64,000 nt of DNA from Mangrovimonas sp. TPBH4 (GCF_001280505.1 NZ_LBIO01000037.1:186001-250000), one strand, 5' to 3'. Positions 26,533 to 38,688 are shown, counted from the first letter of the stretch. The notes: generated by a model not told the origin, from the letters alone. Numbers and translations are program-made.

Positions 26533-27732
26533 TTATTCTCTAATGTGACCGTCACCAAATACATAATATTTATTAGTCACCAATTGTTTTAGGCCTAGCG
26601 GACCACGGTGATGTAATTTGTCAGTACTAATCGCCAATTCAGCTCCAACGCCCATTTGTCCTCCATCGGTAAATCGAGTTGAAGCATTGTGGTATACTGC
26701 TGCGCTATCTACCTGTTCCATAAACTTGGCAGCACTGTCATTGCTTTCCGTTAGAATGGCAGCTGAATGTCCACCGGAATATTTGTTGATCATTTCAATG
26801 GCCTCATCTTCATCGTTCACTTCAGCCAACAAAATCTTTAAAGCCAAAAACTCCTCATACCAAGTGTCTTCATTAGAAACTGTAGGGGCATTTTCAATTA
26901 CCTGCCCTATGTTCTTATCTACCAAGGTATCAACATTCAAATTTGAAAGAACTTGTTGTAGTTCAACTAGTTTGTTTTCGTAGTTAGGAATGTGTTTGTC
27001 GATAAGGACTTTGTCCAAAGCATTACAGCCGGAAATTTTATTGGTTTTAGCATTGACGATGACCTTAACTGTCTTGTCCCAATCAGCGTCCTTTGCAACA
27101 TATAGAAAGTTGTTTCCTCGTCCGCTAACTAAAACAGCACAACTCGCATGATCTTTAACAAACTTGATAAGGCGTTCACCACCTCTAGGAACAATTAGGT
27201 CTAATTTTTCCGTTGGATTTTTTAGGAATTCCCTAGTTTCCTCACGCTGTAAGTGTAGCAGTTTGATCCAGTCTTTGCTTAGGCCATTTTCCTCCAAAGC
27301 TTCATGCCAGCATTCTTTCAATACTATATTACTTTGCAGGGCTTCTTTCCCTCCCTTGAGCAAAATCTTGTTATTGGCTTTAAAGGCCAAAACGGCGGCT
27401 TCAATAGTAACATCTGGTCTTGATTCGTAGATGATTAAAATGGTTCCAAAGGGGGCTGTTTTATTGGTTATTTTTAAACCACTTTCCAAAGTTAGGTCAG
27501 AAATGGTTTTGCCAACCGGATCTTCTTGGTTTCTTACTTCCTGTATGGCTTGTATCATGCCGTCTATTTTATGGTTGTCCACCACCAAGCGGTCGTAAAG
27601 TGCTTGGTCATCTTTGTTGAAAGCGTCAAGGTCTTTTTGATTCGCCTTCAAAATCTGTTCACGTTTCCCGTCGATAATTTTAATCATGGATTCGAGAACC
27701 TTATTTTTTATTTCAGAACTTAAAAGTTTCAT
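26533..27732 (-). CDS. proA: Glutamate-5-semialdehyde dehydrogenase (right-arm copy)
   Basis: A mirror of 19149-20348; identical 399-aa product with its catalytic cysteine and C-terminal signature intact. It ends the proCBA operon of the right arm, with the terminator at 26482-26514. Confidence 0.97.
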   Translation of the reverse strand: MKLLSSEIKNKVLESMIKIIDGKREQILKANQKDLDAFNKDDQALYDRLVVDNHKIDGMIQAIQEVRNQEDPVGKTISDLTLESGLKITNKTAPFGTILIIYESRPDVTIEAAVLAFKANNKILLKGGKEALQSNIVLKECWHEALEENGLSKDWIKLLHLQREETREFLKNPTEKLDLIVPRGGERLIKFVKDHASCAVLVSGRGNNFLYVAKDADWDKTVKVIVNAKTNKISGCNALDKVLIDKHIPNYENKLVELQQVLSNLNVDTLVDKNIGQVIENAPTVSNEDTWYEEFLALKILLAEVNDEDEAIEMINKYSGGHSAAILTESNDSAAKFMEQVDSAAVYHNASTRFTDGGQMGVGAELAISTDKLHHRGPLGLKQLVTNKYYVFGDGHIRE

Positions 27733-27744
27733 GTTTTTTTGTTT

Positions 27745-28518
27745 TTAGTGAATGAATTTGGTTCCCACTTCTTTGTCGTCTATAATGTCTACAATCACAT
27801 TTTCACGTTTACCATTGGCAATGTATGTGGGAATATCTTTCTTGGCAGTGCCCTTGGCAATTCTCAATTTCGAGGCCATACCTCCACGGCCTTCGCCTTC
27901 TTTTTTGTTGGAGGCCTTAACATATTTCTCTACGTCTTGGTCTACGGTAACCTCATCCAATTTTTTTGAGTTTTCGTCGTCGGGATGTCCTGTGTACAGC
28001 CCGTCGGTATCAGAAAGTATTATCAGTCTGTCTGCATCCAAAAGTTCGGCTACCAAGCTGGCCAATTCGTCATTGTCTGTAAACATGGACATAGTCAAGG
28101 ATACGGCATCATCTTCATTGGCAATGGGAATGACTCCCTCAGAGAGCAAACCTTCATAGCAGTTAATCATGTTCTCTCTGTGCTTACCGGGATCAAAATC
28201 CCGTTTGGTTGCCAATACTTGGGCACATCGCATGCCATAATCGTTGAATAAACTATAGTAGTGGCGCATCATTCTTGGTTGCCCTACCGAGGAATACACC
28301 TGACGCCTGATGGAAGGATCGGTGATTTTAGTATCTCCCAATACCTCTTTTCCTGCAATTGCCGAACCAGAAGACACCAAAATAACCATGATGTCCCGTT
28401 CGTACAAGATGGCAATCTGCCTTACCAATTCCCTTAGGATCGGGCCTAAAATTCTATTGTCTTTGTTGGTTAGGACGTTGGTCCCAACTTTTACAACTAT
28501 CCGTTTTATATCGTCCAT
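27745..28518 (-). CDS. proB: Glutamate 5-kinase without PUA domain (right-arm copy)
   Basis: A mirror of 18363-19136; identical 257-aa kinase-only product between proC (one-base gap) and proA (12-base gap). Confidence 0.96.
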   Translation of the reverse strand: MDDIKRIVVKVGTNVLTNKDNRILGPILRELVRQIAILYERDIMVILVSSGSAIAGKEVLGDTKITDPSIRRQVYSSVGQPRMMRHYYSLFNDYGMRCAQVLATKRDFDPGKHRENMINCYEGLLSEGVIPIANEDDAVSLTMSMFTDNDELASLVAELLDADRLIILSDTDGLYTGHPDDENSKKLDEVTVDQDVEKYVKASNKKEGEGRGGMASKLRIAKGTAKKDIPTYIANGKRENVIVDIIDDKEVGTKFIH

Positions 28519-28519
28519 A

Positions 28520-29326
28520 TTAATGATCTTTTCCTAATTCAATAGCTCGGTTAAAAGCGGCATATGCAGCCTCTTGAATTAACTGTTTTACATTGTTGTC
28601 TTCCATGGAATCGATGGCTGCCTGAGTTGTGCCTCCTTTGGAAGCTACCCGGTCTATCCATCCTTCTGGAGAGAGATTGGACTGGTTGAAAAGTTCAATG
28701 GCCCCTTCAAAGGTGTTGCTTACCAAAACTTTGGAGTCGTAGTCTGAAAATCCCATTTTTTGGGCGGCCTCCAGCATGGACTGCATGAAGTAAAAAACGT
28801 AAGCGGGACCGCTTCCGGAAATACCTGTTGAGGCATCTATATACTTTTCTGTATCTACATGGATGGAGGTGCCAGTGGTGTCCAAAAGGTTTCTTACTAG
28901 AATCAATTCTACTTTTGAAACGGTTTCAGACTCTGTGTATGAGGTAACCCCTTTGCCTACTTTGGCAGGCAGGTTCGGCATGGTCCTCACTACTTTTGAT
29001 ATCCCAAGATGTTCTTTGATGAAGTCAATGGTAACCCCAGCCATTAGGGATACAAATATTTGGCTGTCATTGATCATTGGTTTCATTTGCTCAAAAAGCC
29101 CTTCACTGTGATATGGCTTAACGGCTATAAAAACCAGGTCTGCGTGGGGTAAGCAATCTTCCAGATTGTCATACACCTTAAATTTTGGATCTTTCTGTAA
29201 TGTTGTAATTTTTTTTGGGTCAGTGTCATAGATGTTAAGCTTATGTTTTCCCAATAAAGGCGAGGTCGCCATTCCTTCGGAATACGTTAAACCCATGTTT
29301 CCTGCTCCAATTACTAATACTTTCAT
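28520..29326 (-). CDS. proC: Pyrroline-5-carboxylate reductase (right-arm copy)
   Basis: A mirror of 17555-18361; identical 268-aa product and first gene of the right-arm proline operon. Confidence 0.97.
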   Translation of the reverse strand: MKVLVIGAGNMGLTYSEGMATSPLLGKHKLNIYDTDPKKITTLQKDPKFKVYDNLEDCLPHADLVFIAVKPYHSEGLFEQMKPMINDSQIFVSLMAGVTIDFIKEHLGISKVVRTMPNLPAKVGKGVTSYTESETVSKVELILVRNLLDTTGTSIHVDTEKYIDASTGISGSGPAYVFYFMQSMLEAAQKMGFSDYDSKVLVSNTFEGAIELFNQSNLSPEGWIDRVASKGGTTQAAIDSMEDNNVKQLIQEAAYAAFNRAIELGKDH

Positions 29327-29650
29327 TTGTTTTGTTATTGATTATCAATATTGTTTGGTTAATTAGCCACAAGGACCATGCGGAAGTGCCAAAAAAAATA
29401 ATGGATTTAAAAAATCGTGAATTTGATAATTATGCAGTATATGTTTGAAGTATTGTGAAGGTTTGAGGGAAAATGTTATAAAATTTTAAATTTAACCAAG
29501 GTGAAATTATTTCAGTTTTATGACATACTGTCTGAATTTGGCAGTTCAACGCTTCGATTTAAAAAGAAAAGCCCCGCATTGTTTTGCGGGGCTTTTCTAT
29601 ATTGGCATTTTTCTTTTTCAATTTTACGAAAGTTGCCTTATGTCATAATC

Positions 29651-31039
29651 TTATCGTTTTTCAGCCAATCCTCGGGTTAACCAGCCTCTTCTACTGGCGG
29701 TTGCTAGGGCATAAGGGGTAATCCAGAACAATCCAAAGGTGTAAAAGATGCTATAGGTATAGGCCCAAATGGCTTCTTTTGTTTCATATTTGGAGGAATA
29801 AAATATCACCGAAAATGTAGAGGTTACTAAAATGCTTAAAAGTGTAGACCCTAGGAATAGTAATGGATGGGTCAATACAAATATCAGCATGAACAAAGCA
29901 AATGGAAAACTCATCAAGATTCTTGTGGATTGACTAAGAAATAGCAATCGACTACCAAATTTATTACCTTTCTTGAAGTTGGTAAATACATATTTAGCCA
30001 TTGCTATGTTTTCTCTCACATTACTACGTCCCCATCTGATAAACATTTTGTAAAGCCCTTTGTATTGTTCTGGCACGTTGGTGTAGGCCACTGCATTTCT
30101 TTGGAACAAAACATGTTTGCCTTGTTTTAAAATCATATTGGTCATGGCGCGGTCCTCACCAATATCCGATGGTTGCCCCATAAAGGTTTGGTTGATCCAT
30201 TCTGGCAAACATGCATGAACAGCCGTACTTCTGTATGCTGCCAAGGCACCTGGAGTACATAACACGGAATTTAAAGTGCTTTCTGCCGATCGAACAAATT
30301 CAAAACTCATTACAAAACTTACGTCCAACATTTTCGGGAGCATTTCCTTTTTATTGTTCAAAACACGTATGTTTCCTGCAACAGCCCCGCAATCTTCATT
30401 GTGTACAAATGGGCTTACCAAGTTTCTAAGTGTGTCTGGCTCTACTACAGAATCACTGTCTACGGTTACAAATATGTCTCCTGTTCCTATATTGAAACCA
30501 CGGTACAAGGCGTGACGTTTTCCTTGGTTTTTTGGCTGTTTGAATATGTCCAAACGATCTCCCAATCTCTTTTTTGCATCTACCATCCAGTCCCAAGTGT
30601 CATCCAAACTTCCGTCGTCTATGGCTAGAATCTGTAGTTTTTCTTCTGGATAATCACTATCGGCCAAACTTATCAAAGTATCCCACACATGTTTACTTTC
30701 ATTGTAGGCAGGAACTATAACGGTACAGGTTGGAAGCTCTTCATCACTTACAGAAGCAACTGGTTTATATTTGAAATATTTGTAGGCAATAAAAAGAAAA
30801 TAGAAAATTTTAAAGGCAAATAGCACAGAAGCGATAGTAAGAAACGTAGCTCCTATCATGCTGCGCCTTCCGGCTTCGTTAAATTGTTCAAAATCGGAAT
30901 GGAATACTGAGAAAAAGTACAGTCCGATAAGGATGAGTATAAAGGTACTTATTAAGGTTAGTCTATTATTTGAATTTTCGCTGTTGGTCTTTAATTTGTG
31001 AAGGGTGAGTTTAATTGTCTCCATCTGTCGTTCTATCAT
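29651..31039 (-). CDS. Membrane glycosyltransferase family 2 (right-arm copy)
   Basis: A mirror of 15842-17230; identical 462-aa HAS/NodC-like product. It is transcribed as a single-gene unit between the pnp terminator (31159-31192) and its own terminator (29561-29598). Confidence 0.87.
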   Translation of the reverse strand: MIERQMETIKLTLHKLKTNSENSNNRLTLISTFILILIGLYFFSVFHSDFEQFNEAGRRSMIGATFLTIASVLFAFKIFYFLFIAYKYFKYKPVASVSDEELPTCTVIVPAYNESKHVWDTLISLADSDYPEEKLQILAIDDGSLDDTWDWMVDAKKRLGDRLDIFKQPKNQGKRHALYRGFNIGTGDIFVTVDSDSVVEPDTLRNLVSPFVHNEDCGAVAGNIRVLNNKKEMLPKMLDVSFVMSFEFVRSAESTLNSVLCTPGALAAYRSTAVHACLPEWINQTFMGQPSDIGEDRAMTNMILKQGKHVLFQRNAVAYTNVPEQYKGLYKMFIRWGRSNVRENIAMAKYVFTNFKKGNKFGSRLLFLSQSTRILMSFPFALFMLIFVLTHPLLFLGSTLLSILVTSTFSVIFYSSKYETKEAIWAYTYSIFYTFGLFWITPYALATASRRGWLTRGLAEKR

Positions 31040-31214
31040 TTTGTTAATACATAGGTTTTTAGATACTAGATGTACGGCGATGGATGTGGTTTAGATGTTT
31101 TTTTAGTTTATTTTAAGATAAAAGTTTTAAAACCGTAGGAAAGCGAATGTTAATAAAGAAAAAACCTCAAATAAATAGTTATTTGAGGTTTTATGATATA
31201 AAGAAAGAAGATGA

Positions 31215-33458
31215 TTAGTCTCTCTTGTCTTCTCTTGGTTTTCTGTCATCACGACGATTGTCACGGTTGCGATTGTCGCGTCCACGGTTGTCGCGAGATC
31301 CTTTATTGTCTCTTGGAGGTCTTTCTTTAAACCCTTCTGGTTTTGGCAAGATGGCTTTGCGAGATACTTTTTCCTTTTTGGTTCTTGGGTCGATACCGAA
31401 GTATTTCACATCAAAGACATCTCCCATTTTCACAACGTCGCTCACATTTTCAGTGCGCTCCCAAGCCAATTCGCTTACGTGTAGCAAGACTTCGTTTCCA
31501 GGGGCCTCGGTATATTCTACTACGGCACCAAAATCCAACATCTTGATTACTTTTACTTCGTAAACACTGCCTACTTGAGGTTTAAACATCAAGGCGTCGA
31601 TTTTAGCCAATACTTTGTCAATACCTTCTTGATCTGTACCAAGGATTTCCACAATACCTTCTTCGGTAACAGGATCTTCGTTGATAACGATTGTTGTTTT
31701 GGTTTCTTTCTGAAGTTCTTGAATTACTTTTCCTCCAGGTCCAATCAATGCGCCAATAAATTCGTTAGGAATTACTCTTGTCAACATTTTAGGAGCATGA
31801 GGTTTCACATCTGCATTTGGAGCAGTGATAGTATCTGTAAGTTTTCCAAGGATATGTAAACGGCCATCACGAGCTTGTTTTAAGGCTTTCACCAAAATCT
31901 CGTAAGACAATCCTTTTACTTTAATGTCCATTTGGCAAGCGGTAATACCATCGGCAGTACCGGTTACCTTAAAGTCCATATCTCCTAAGTGATCTTCGTC
32001 ACCTAAAATATCAGATAAAACAGCGTAGTTTCCAGTTTCAGCATCAGAAATCAATCCCATTGCAATACCAGAAACAGGCTTGATCAATTGCACACCTGCA
32101 TCCATTAAGGCCATTGTTCCGGCACATACAGTTGCCATGGAAGACGATCCGTTACTTTCCAATACTTCAGAAACTACACGTACAGTATAAGGGCAATCCT
32201 CAGGAACCATACGCTTAAGGGCACGTTGTGCCAAGTTTCCGTGTCCTACCTCACGACGAGACGTTCCTCTAATTGGGCGAGCCTCTCCAGTTGAGAAAGG
32301 AGGGAAGTTGTAGTGTAAATAGAAGCGCTCTTCACCTTCAAAAGACGGCATGTCAATCATGTTCGCTTCTCTTGAAGTTCCCAAAGTAACAGTAGCCAAG
32401 GCTTGAGTTTCCCCACGTGTGAATATGGAAGAACCATGTGTAGATGGTAAATAATCTACTTCGCACCAAATTGGACGGATGTCTGTAGTTTTACGTCCAT
32501 CCAAACGCAATCCTTCGTTTAAGGTCAAGTCTCTTACGGCAGCTTTTTCAGCTTTGCTGTAATATTTTGAAACCAATCCTCCTATATCTTCTAATTCTTC
32601 CTCTGTGAACGTTGCTAAAATTTCTTCCTTGATTTCGGCAAAAGCAGCGCCTCTTTCGTGTTTTGAAGAACCTGCTTTGGCTACGGCATAAACTTTGTCG
32701 TAAGCCATATCGTGAATTTTCTTAGCCAATTCTTCATCTTCTCTTTCCGGATCATATTCACGAGTTTCTTTCTTACCAAAAGCCTCAGCTAATTTTAATT
32801 GAGCCTCACACTGAACTTTTATAGCAGCATGTGCAAACTCGATAGCCTCCACCATTTCTTCTTCAGAAATTTCACTCATTTCACCTTCAACCATCATTAC
32901 GGAATCAGCAGAAGCACCAATCACCATATCGATATCTGAAGCTTCCAATTGCGATAAGCTAGGGTTGATGATCAATTGTCCGTCAACACGTCCTACGCGT
33001 ACTTCTGAAATTGCAGTTTCAAATGGGATGTCTGACAATTGAATGGCAGCAGATGCAGCCAAACCAGCCATGGCATCTGGCATTACCTCTTCGTCATGAG
33101 ACATTAACTGAATCATTACTTGGGTTTCGGCATGGTAATCTTTTGGGAATAGTGGACGCAATACACGGTCCACCAAACGCATGGTCAAAACTTCACCGTC
33201 ACTTGGTCTTGCTTCTCTTTTGAAGAACCCACCTGGGTAACGTCCTGCGGCTGCGAATTTTTCGCGGTAATCTACCGTAAGCGGTAAAAAGTCTACATCA
33301 CTTTGTTGGTAATTGGAAACAACAGTACATAATAGCATGCATTTTCCTGATTGAACAACGACCGAACCATGGGCTTGTTTTGCCAATTTTCCGGTTTCGA
33401 TAGAGATTTCTCTTCCATCTCCAAGGTCGATGACCTCTCTAAAAACTTGTGGAATCAT
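31215..33458 (-). CDS. pnp: Polyribonucleotide nucleotidyltransferase (right-arm copy)
   Basis: A mirror of 13423-15666; identical 747-aa product including the RDN-rich tail. The G-free-loop leader element is also reproduced, at 33480-33520. Confidence 0.97.
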   Translation of the reverse strand: MIPQVFREVIDLGDGREISIETGKLAKQAHGSVVVQSGKCMLLCTVVSNYQQSDVDFLPLTVDYREKFAAAGRYPGGFFKREARPSDGEVLTMRLVDRVLRPLFPKDYHAETQVMIQLMSHDEEVMPDAMAGLAASAAIQLSDIPFETAISEVRVGRVDGQLIINPSLSQLEASDIDMVIGASADSVMMVEGEMSEISEEEMVEAIEFAHAAIKVQCEAQLKLAEAFGKKETREYDPEREDEELAKKIHDMAYDKVYAVAKAGSSKHERGAAFAEIKEEILATFTEEELEDIGGLVSKYYSKAEKAAVRDLTLNEGLRLDGRKTTDIRPIWCEVDYLPSTHGSSIFTRGETQALATVTLGTSREANMIDMPSFEGEERFYLHYNFPPFSTGEARPIRGTSRREVGHGNLAQRALKRMVPEDCPYTVRVVSEVLESNGSSSMATVCAGTMALMDAGVQLIKPVSGIAMGLISDAETGNYAVLSDILGDEDHLGDMDFKVTGTADGITACQMDIKVKGLSYEILVKALKQARDGRLHILGKLTDTITAPNADVKPHAPKMLTRVIPNEFIGALIGPGGKVIQELQKETKTTIVINEDPVTEEGIVEILGTDQEGIDKVLAKIDALMFKPQVGSVYEVKVIKMLDFGAVVEYTEAPGNEVLLHVSELAWERTENVSDVVKMGDVFDVKYFGIDPRTKKEKVSRKAILPKPEGFKERPPRDNKGSRDNRGRDNRNRDNRRDDRKPREDKRD

Positions 33459-33614
33459 AAATATTTTATTCTAATTAAACAATGGTCGTTGTGTTGTTGT
33501 AGTTGTTGTGATGACCAATGAAAAACTATTATGAGCTTCTTATGCGAATTTTTAACTCTTTCGCTTGAGCTAATATATAAATAAAAAAAAGAGGCATAAA
33601 GCCTCTTTTTACAA

Positions 33615-33884
33615 TTATTTTCTTAATCCTAATTCTTTTACGATAGCACGGTATCTTAAGATATCTTTCTTAGTCAAATAATCTAGCAAAGAACGACGCT
33701 TACCTACCAATTTTACCAAAGAACGCTCTGTGTTAAAATCTTTACGATTCTTTTTTAAGTGTTCTGTTAAGTGGTTAATTCTGTAGGTGAACAATGCAAT
33801 TTGCCCCTCAGCACTCCCTGTGTCATTTTTTCCAGTTCCGTACTTTTCGAAGATTTCTTCTTTCTTTTCTTTACTTAAATACAT
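33615..33884 (-). CDS. rpsO: 30S ribosomal protein S15 (right-arm copy)
   Basis: A mirror of 12997-13266; identical 89-aa product with promoter-like element at 33939-33946 and terminator at 33583-33610. Confidence 0.98.
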   Translation of the reverse strand: MYLSKEKKEEIFEKYGTGKNDTGSAEGQIALFTYRINHLTEHLKKNRKDFNTERSLVKLVGKRRSLLDYLTKKDILRYRAIVKELGLRK

Positions 33885-34048
33885 TCCAATATTGTTTTAA
33901 TGATTTTTATGTACTATGAAAGGGTTTCTTTCAAGCGGCAAATATAGTAATTTTAAATCATTTATAAGATAATGAGTGGAAAAATGATATTTCAATAAAT
34001 TTTGTTGCTGCCAAAAATATCCAATCATCATTTTAACCGTTTATGAAA

Positions 34049-36562
34049 TTATTCTATAATTAATCGTTTGGTATCCAGTACATCGCTGCCATTTTTTAGG
34101 CTCACCAAATAAATACCTGCTTTTCCATCAAGGTGGATTTGCTTTAGAGTAGTTACATTGCTAACAGATGTTTGAAGAATAGATCTTCCGGTAACGTCAA
34201 AAACTTCAATGTTATCCACCTGTGTATTGTTTGCAAACTCCACAAAGAAGGTTCCGGCGGAAGGGTTTGGGTATAACTGCATATTATGCGATAGAGAATG
34301 GTCGTTTATACTTAATGAATTGTTGATTGGTACATTTCCAAAGGAAATCAAGAATGAATTCACTTTTAGGTGTGGGTTGAATCCATCGTTACAGTCGGAG
34401 CAAGTTTCACCTGTAATACAATCTGGGTTGTTAGGGTGGCAATAGTCAGTATAACTTTCATCAAAAACATAGTCAAGGTCTACAGAGCTATTATTGATAT
34501 ACGGTGTCATATCATAATCAAAAAATTGGGCAATGCTTCCAGGGCACCATCCAGCTCTATTGTAATACCAAGTTCCAGCCTGTGGACTACAGTTATCTGG
34601 GTTGGGATCACAATCTACCCAATTCAATTGTGTAAAGGTTTGCTCATCATCTACCCAAATATGGTGAGTGTTTTGTTTAAATTCTGCGGCATTTCCTGTG
34701 TTAGTACTTCCCCAACCATGACCAGTAGAAACCAATTTAATTTTGGCAGATTGTGTGTTCTCTGGGAAGGATTTTGTGAAATCTTCTGTAGGTTGTAAGT
34801 TGGCCAAGTCTCCAAATTGGTAAGTACCGTTCCATAATTTTTGAATTTGACTATAAGGGTTTTCTGGGGTCCCTGGAGTATAACTCAATTGTAGCGTATA
34901 TAGGAACCCATTACCTGTGGTGCCAAGATTTACTCTGAATTTGGTTCTTCCACTTAGTAAGGACATAAAATCCGTAAGGTCTATTTCGTGTTGGCAACTT
35001 ACACCATAAGGGGTTAAATAACGAATGATTTCATACCATTGCCCATCTTTACCCAATGCTTCAATGGAAGAAATTCTATCCCAAGGGTCGCAACCTCCAT
35101 CTGGACAGTCTATAAAAAGGGTTCCAGTTATTTCATTATATGCACCAACATAACTAGGTAAGTCTGTTTCAACGGTTACTGAAGGAACATCTCCATATAC
35201 CCAAACATCTTCTGTTGCATTCAATGTTTGCGTAGGTGTTGTTGAAGTCAAGTTAAAAGTACTTGAATGGGTTCCTTCAGCACCAAAATTGTTGGTTGAA
35301 GTAATTTCCAGGTCATGGTTTCCAAAAGAACTTGGTGTCCACCAGGCAGAATAATAACCGTTACCGTAGCTTGTCAAAGTTACTTCTTCACCGTCAACGG
35401 TTGCGGTAATTGATGCAATTGAAAATAGTTCAGTATACGGTATGTCTGCTCTAAAGGCAATTTTAATTGGCATTAAGCTTGATGTATAAGCGTCTCCTTG
35501 TAAAGGGTGTAATATTTCAGCTTCAGCTAAAACAGCATCTGGATCTAAAACAGAAAAGGTTATCAGGATGTCTTCTGCTGGCTCGTAGATGTCATTTCCA
35601 GGCTGACTAGCCTTAACGGTAACCTCTCCGGCAACACCGTCTAGAGTTAGTATATCTTCACTGATGCTTGCTGGGCCTGAAATTATTTCATAAGTAATAG
35701 GAAGATTGGAATTCACCGTTGCTTCAAGTTGAAATGGAGCGTCAGTAATTAACTTAGAAGGAATTTGGGGGAAATTGATAGCTTGAAAAGTAGCTTCCAA
35801 TTCGCCATTGAAATTGGAGGTTTCTCCATCTAGCGCAAAATTGTTTAAAGTAGCATTTTTATTTTCTTCTCCGCTAATGTCCATCAATTGTGTGATACTG
35901 GTGTTGTTTCCGCCTGGAGTCCCTTGATTGAATTTGTAATAAACTTGAAGATTGGCTTCATCGCCAGTCAATTCATTGGCAATCATGTCCTGAATTTCTG
36001 CTTGTGTCAAGGCTTTGTTCCAAAGGGATACTTCATCGGCTCTTCCCGGAAATACAAAGTTGTAGCTTGCAAGAATAGATTTCCCTATTGTAAAAGGTCT
36101 GTCTGTCGATGAAAAGATACCGGATGCAGGTGTGGTTGCTATAGAAACCCCATCGATAAATAGTTCAAGGGAGGTTTGGTTATATACCCAGGTAACATGT
36201 TGCCATTGCCCTGCTACGATAGTGCCCTCAGGAAGCGTAATATTATGAAACCCTGCTGTTGTCACCAATCGGCATTCAAGACCTCCATTAGGTTTTTGGT
36301 TGACATACATTTCGCCATCTCCAGTTCCGCCACCTCTAATGCCCATCATACCTTGAGCATATCCTAGTTCATCTGTATAGAACCATCCTGCCATGGTAAT
36401 GGTGTTACTGCCATTGATAAACTGTGCGCCATTAGGTAAAGATGCATAATCATCGACACCGTCAAAGTGTAGGTATTGATTGGATTGGGACATTCCCATG
36501 AAGAATGTCAAAAACAGTAGGCTAAAAAGTAGTTGGCTTTTTAGGGAATAGATATATTTCAT
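34049..36562 (-). CDS. Secreted LamG and PNGase F-like protein with T9SS sorting domain (right-arm copy)
   Basis: A mirror of 10319-12832; identical 837-aa product. It faces the same way as rpsO and accD in this arm and has no terminator of its own that I can recognise before rpsO. Confidence 0.85.
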   Translation of the reverse strand: MKYIYSLKSQLLFSLLFLTFFMGMSQSNQYLHFDGVDDYASLPNGAQFINGSNTITMAGWFYTDELGYAQGMMGIRGGGTGDGEMYVNQKPNGGLECRLVTTAGFHNITLPEGTIVAGQWQHVTWVYNQTSLELFIDGVSIATTPASGIFSSTDRPFTIGKSILASYNFVFPGRADEVSLWNKALTQAEIQDMIANELTGDEANLQVYYKFNQGTPGGNNTSITQLMDISGEENKNATLNNFALDGETSNFNGELEATFQAINFPQIPSKLITDAPFQLEATVNSNLPITYEIISGPASISEDILTLDGVAGEVTVKASQPGNDIYEPAEDILITFSVLDPDAVLAEAEILHPLQGDAYTSSLMPIKIAFRADIPYTELFSIASITATVDGEEVTLTSYGNGYYSAWWTPSSFGNHDLEITSTNNFGAEGTHSSTFNLTSTTPTQTLNATEDVWVYGDVPSVTVETDLPSYVGAYNEITGTLFIDCPDGGCDPWDRISSIEALGKDGQWYEIIRYLTPYGVSCQHEIDLTDFMSLLSGRTKFRVNLGTTGNGFLYTLQLSYTPGTPENPYSQIQKLWNGTYQFGDLANLQPTEDFTKSFPENTQSAKIKLVSTGHGWGSTNTGNAAEFKQNTHHIWVDDEQTFTQLNWVDCDPNPDNCSPQAGTWYYNRAGWCPGSIAQFFDYDMTPYINNSSVDLDYVFDESYTDYCHPNNPDCITGETCSDCNDGFNPHLKVNSFLISFGNVPINNSLSINDHSLSHNMQLYPNPSAGTFFVEFANNTQVDNIEVFDVTGRSILQTSVSNVTTLKQIHLDGKAGIYLVSLKNGSDVLDTKRLIIE

Positions 36563-36726
36563 GCTAAAAATTTGGTTAATTGCACGGCAAGTTACCAATT
36601 AGGATATTTTTCACAAGAAATATTACCAAGCTGTTCAGTTAAAAAAAATTAACATTAGATTGAAGAGGTTAAAAGGCAGAAGAGAATAGAAATAAAAAAA
36701 GCGACCTGATCAGGTCGCTTTTTTTA

Positions 36727-37584
36727 TTATGCCCTTAAGGGCTGATTTGTGATTAAGTCAATGTATTGGTTGACTTTGTTTTTAAGATTCTTTCTATGCG
36801 AAATAAAATCCAAGAAACCGTGTTCCAACAAGAACTCTGAAGTTTGGAATCCTTCAGGCAATTCCTGTCCTGTGGTGTCTCTTACAATCCTAGGACCAGC
36901 AAAACCAATCAAGGCTCCTGGCTCCGCAATGTTGATGTCTCCCAACATGGCGAATGATGCCGTGGTACCACCTGTAGTAGGATCGGTACAAAGAGAAATG
37001 TAAGGGATTTTAGCTTCGGCCAATTGTGCTAGCTTAACGGACGTTTTAGCCAATTGCATTAATGACAACGCCGCTTCCATCATACGGGCACCTCCAGATT
37101 TGGAAATAATCATAAAAGGCACATTGTTCTTTAGGGAATAATCGGCTGCACGAGCAATTTTTTCTCCAACTACACTTCCCATAGACCCTCCTATAAAAGC
37201 AAAGTCCATACAGGCAACCACCAAGTCTTTCCCTTTCGATTTACCAACGGCTGTTCTTACAGCATCTTTTAATTTGGTTTTCTCTTGGGCAGACTTTAAG
37301 CGGTCTGGGTATTTTTTGGTGTCTTCAAATTTTAAGGGATCTTTAGAAGTTAGGTTGACATCCAGTTCTTCAAACTTATTGTCGTCGAATAAAATTTCGA
37401 AATACTCCTTACTTCCAATTCTTACGTGATAATCGTCTTCTGGACTCACATAAAAATTCTTTTCCAATTCTTCCGTGTCTACAATTTTACCCGTAGGGGA
37501 TTTGTACCAAAGACCTTTAGGAGTGTCCTTTTTTTCTTCGGTAGTGGTAGTAATCCCTTTTGTTTTTCTTTTAAACCAAGACAT
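36727..37584 (-). CDS. accD: Acetyl-CoA carboxylase carboxyltransferase subunit beta (right-arm copy)
   Basis: A mirror of 9297-10154; the same 285-aa protein without zinc-ribbon cysteines. Both copies having the same substitutions carries no independent weight, since one arm is probably a reflection of the other. Confidence 0.96.
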   Translation of the reverse strand: MSWFKRKTKGITTTTEEKKDTPKGLWYKSPTGKIVDTEELEKNFYVSPEDDYHVRIGSKEYFEILFDDNKFEELDVNLTSKDPLKFEDTKKYPDRLKSAQEKTKLKDAVRTAVGKSKGKDLVVACMDFAFIGGSMGSVVGEKIARAADYSLKNNVPFMIISKSGGARMMEAALSLMQLAKTSVKLAQLAEAKIPYISLCTDPTTGGTTASFAMLGDINIAEPGALIGFAGPRIVRDTTGQELPEGFQTSEFLLEHGFLDFISHRKNLKNKVNQYIDLITNQPLRA

Positions 37585-37620
37585 TAAAACTAATTTTAGT
37601 TAATTATTTCGGGTGCAAAT

Positions 37621-38688
37621 TTATAAAGTATTTACATTATTAAGGTCTTCAAATGCCTTTTTTAATCTTTCAACAAATGTATTTTCTCCTGCACGCAACC
37701 AAACTCTAGGGTCGTAGAATTTTTTATTTGGTACATCATCTCCTTCTGGGTTACCAATTTGGGCTTGTAAATAGTCTTTGTTATCGGCCATATAATCACG
37801 GATTCCGCTCATAAATGCATATTGCATATCGGTATCGATGTTCATTTTGATTACACCATATCCAATGGCTTCTCTAATTTCTTCAACAGTAGAACCTGAA
37901 CCACCGTGGAATACAAAATCGATATGGTTGTGAGGTACATTGTATTTTTCAGAAATATACTCTTGAGAGTTTTTAAGGATTTTTGGAGTCAATTTTACGT
38001 TGCCTGGCTTGTAAACACCGTGTACGTTACCAAAGGCAGCTGCAATGGTAAATTGGTCACTCACTTTGCTCAATTCTTCATATGCGTAAGCAACTTCTTC
38101 TGGTTGGGTGTATAGTTTAGAATCGTCTACATCTGTATTGTCAACTCCGTCTTCTTCACCTCCAGTGATTCCCAACTCAATTTCCAAGGTCATTCCCATC
38201 TTGCTCATGCGCTCAAGGTATGTTTTACAAATTTCGATGTTTTCCTCAAGAGGCTCTTCACTTAAATCAATCATGTGAGAGCTATAAAGTGGTCTTCCTG
38301 TTTCGGCAAAATGCTTTTCACTGGCATCCAACAAGCCGTCAATCCAAGGCAACAATTTTTTTGCACAGTGGTCTGTATGTAAAATTACCGGAACTCCATA
38401 GGCTACGGCCATTTCGTGAACGTGCTTGGCACCTGCAATAGATCCTGCAATGGCTGCTTTTTGACCTTCATTGCTCAATCCTTTACCAGCGTTAAATTGC
38501 GCACCTCCGTTTGAGAATTGGATAATTACAGGGGCATTAAGTGCTGCCGCTGTTTCTAAAACACCATTGATAGTGTTGGAACCAATAACGTTTACTGCCG
38601 GAAGGGCAAATCCTTTTTCTTTTGCAAGTTTGAAAATTTCCTGAACTTCTTTTCCTGTAGCAACTCCTGCTTTGATATTGTGACTCAT
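37621..38688 (-). CDS. fbaA: Class II fructose-bisphosphate aldolase (right-arm copy)
   Basis: A mirror of 8193-9260; identical 355-aa product, 36 bp upstream of accD in this arm. Confidence 0.97.
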   Translation of the reverse strand: MSHNIKAGVATGKEVQEIFKLAKEKGFALPAVNVIGSNTINGVLETAAALNAPVIIQFSNGGAQFNAGKGLSNEGQKAAIAGSIAGAKHVHEMAVAYGVPVILHTDHCAKKLLPWIDGLLDASEKHFAETGRPLYSSHMIDLSEEPLEENIEICKTYLERMSKMGMTLEIELGITGGEEDGVDNTDVDDSKLYTQPEEVAYAYEELSKVSDQFTIAAAFGNVHGVYKPGNVKLTPKILKNSQEYISEKYNVPHNHIDFVFHGGSGSTVEEIREAIGYGVIKMNIDTDMQYAFMSGIRDYMADNKDYLQAQIGNPEGDDVPNKKFYDPRVWLRAGENTFVERLKKAFEDLNNVNTL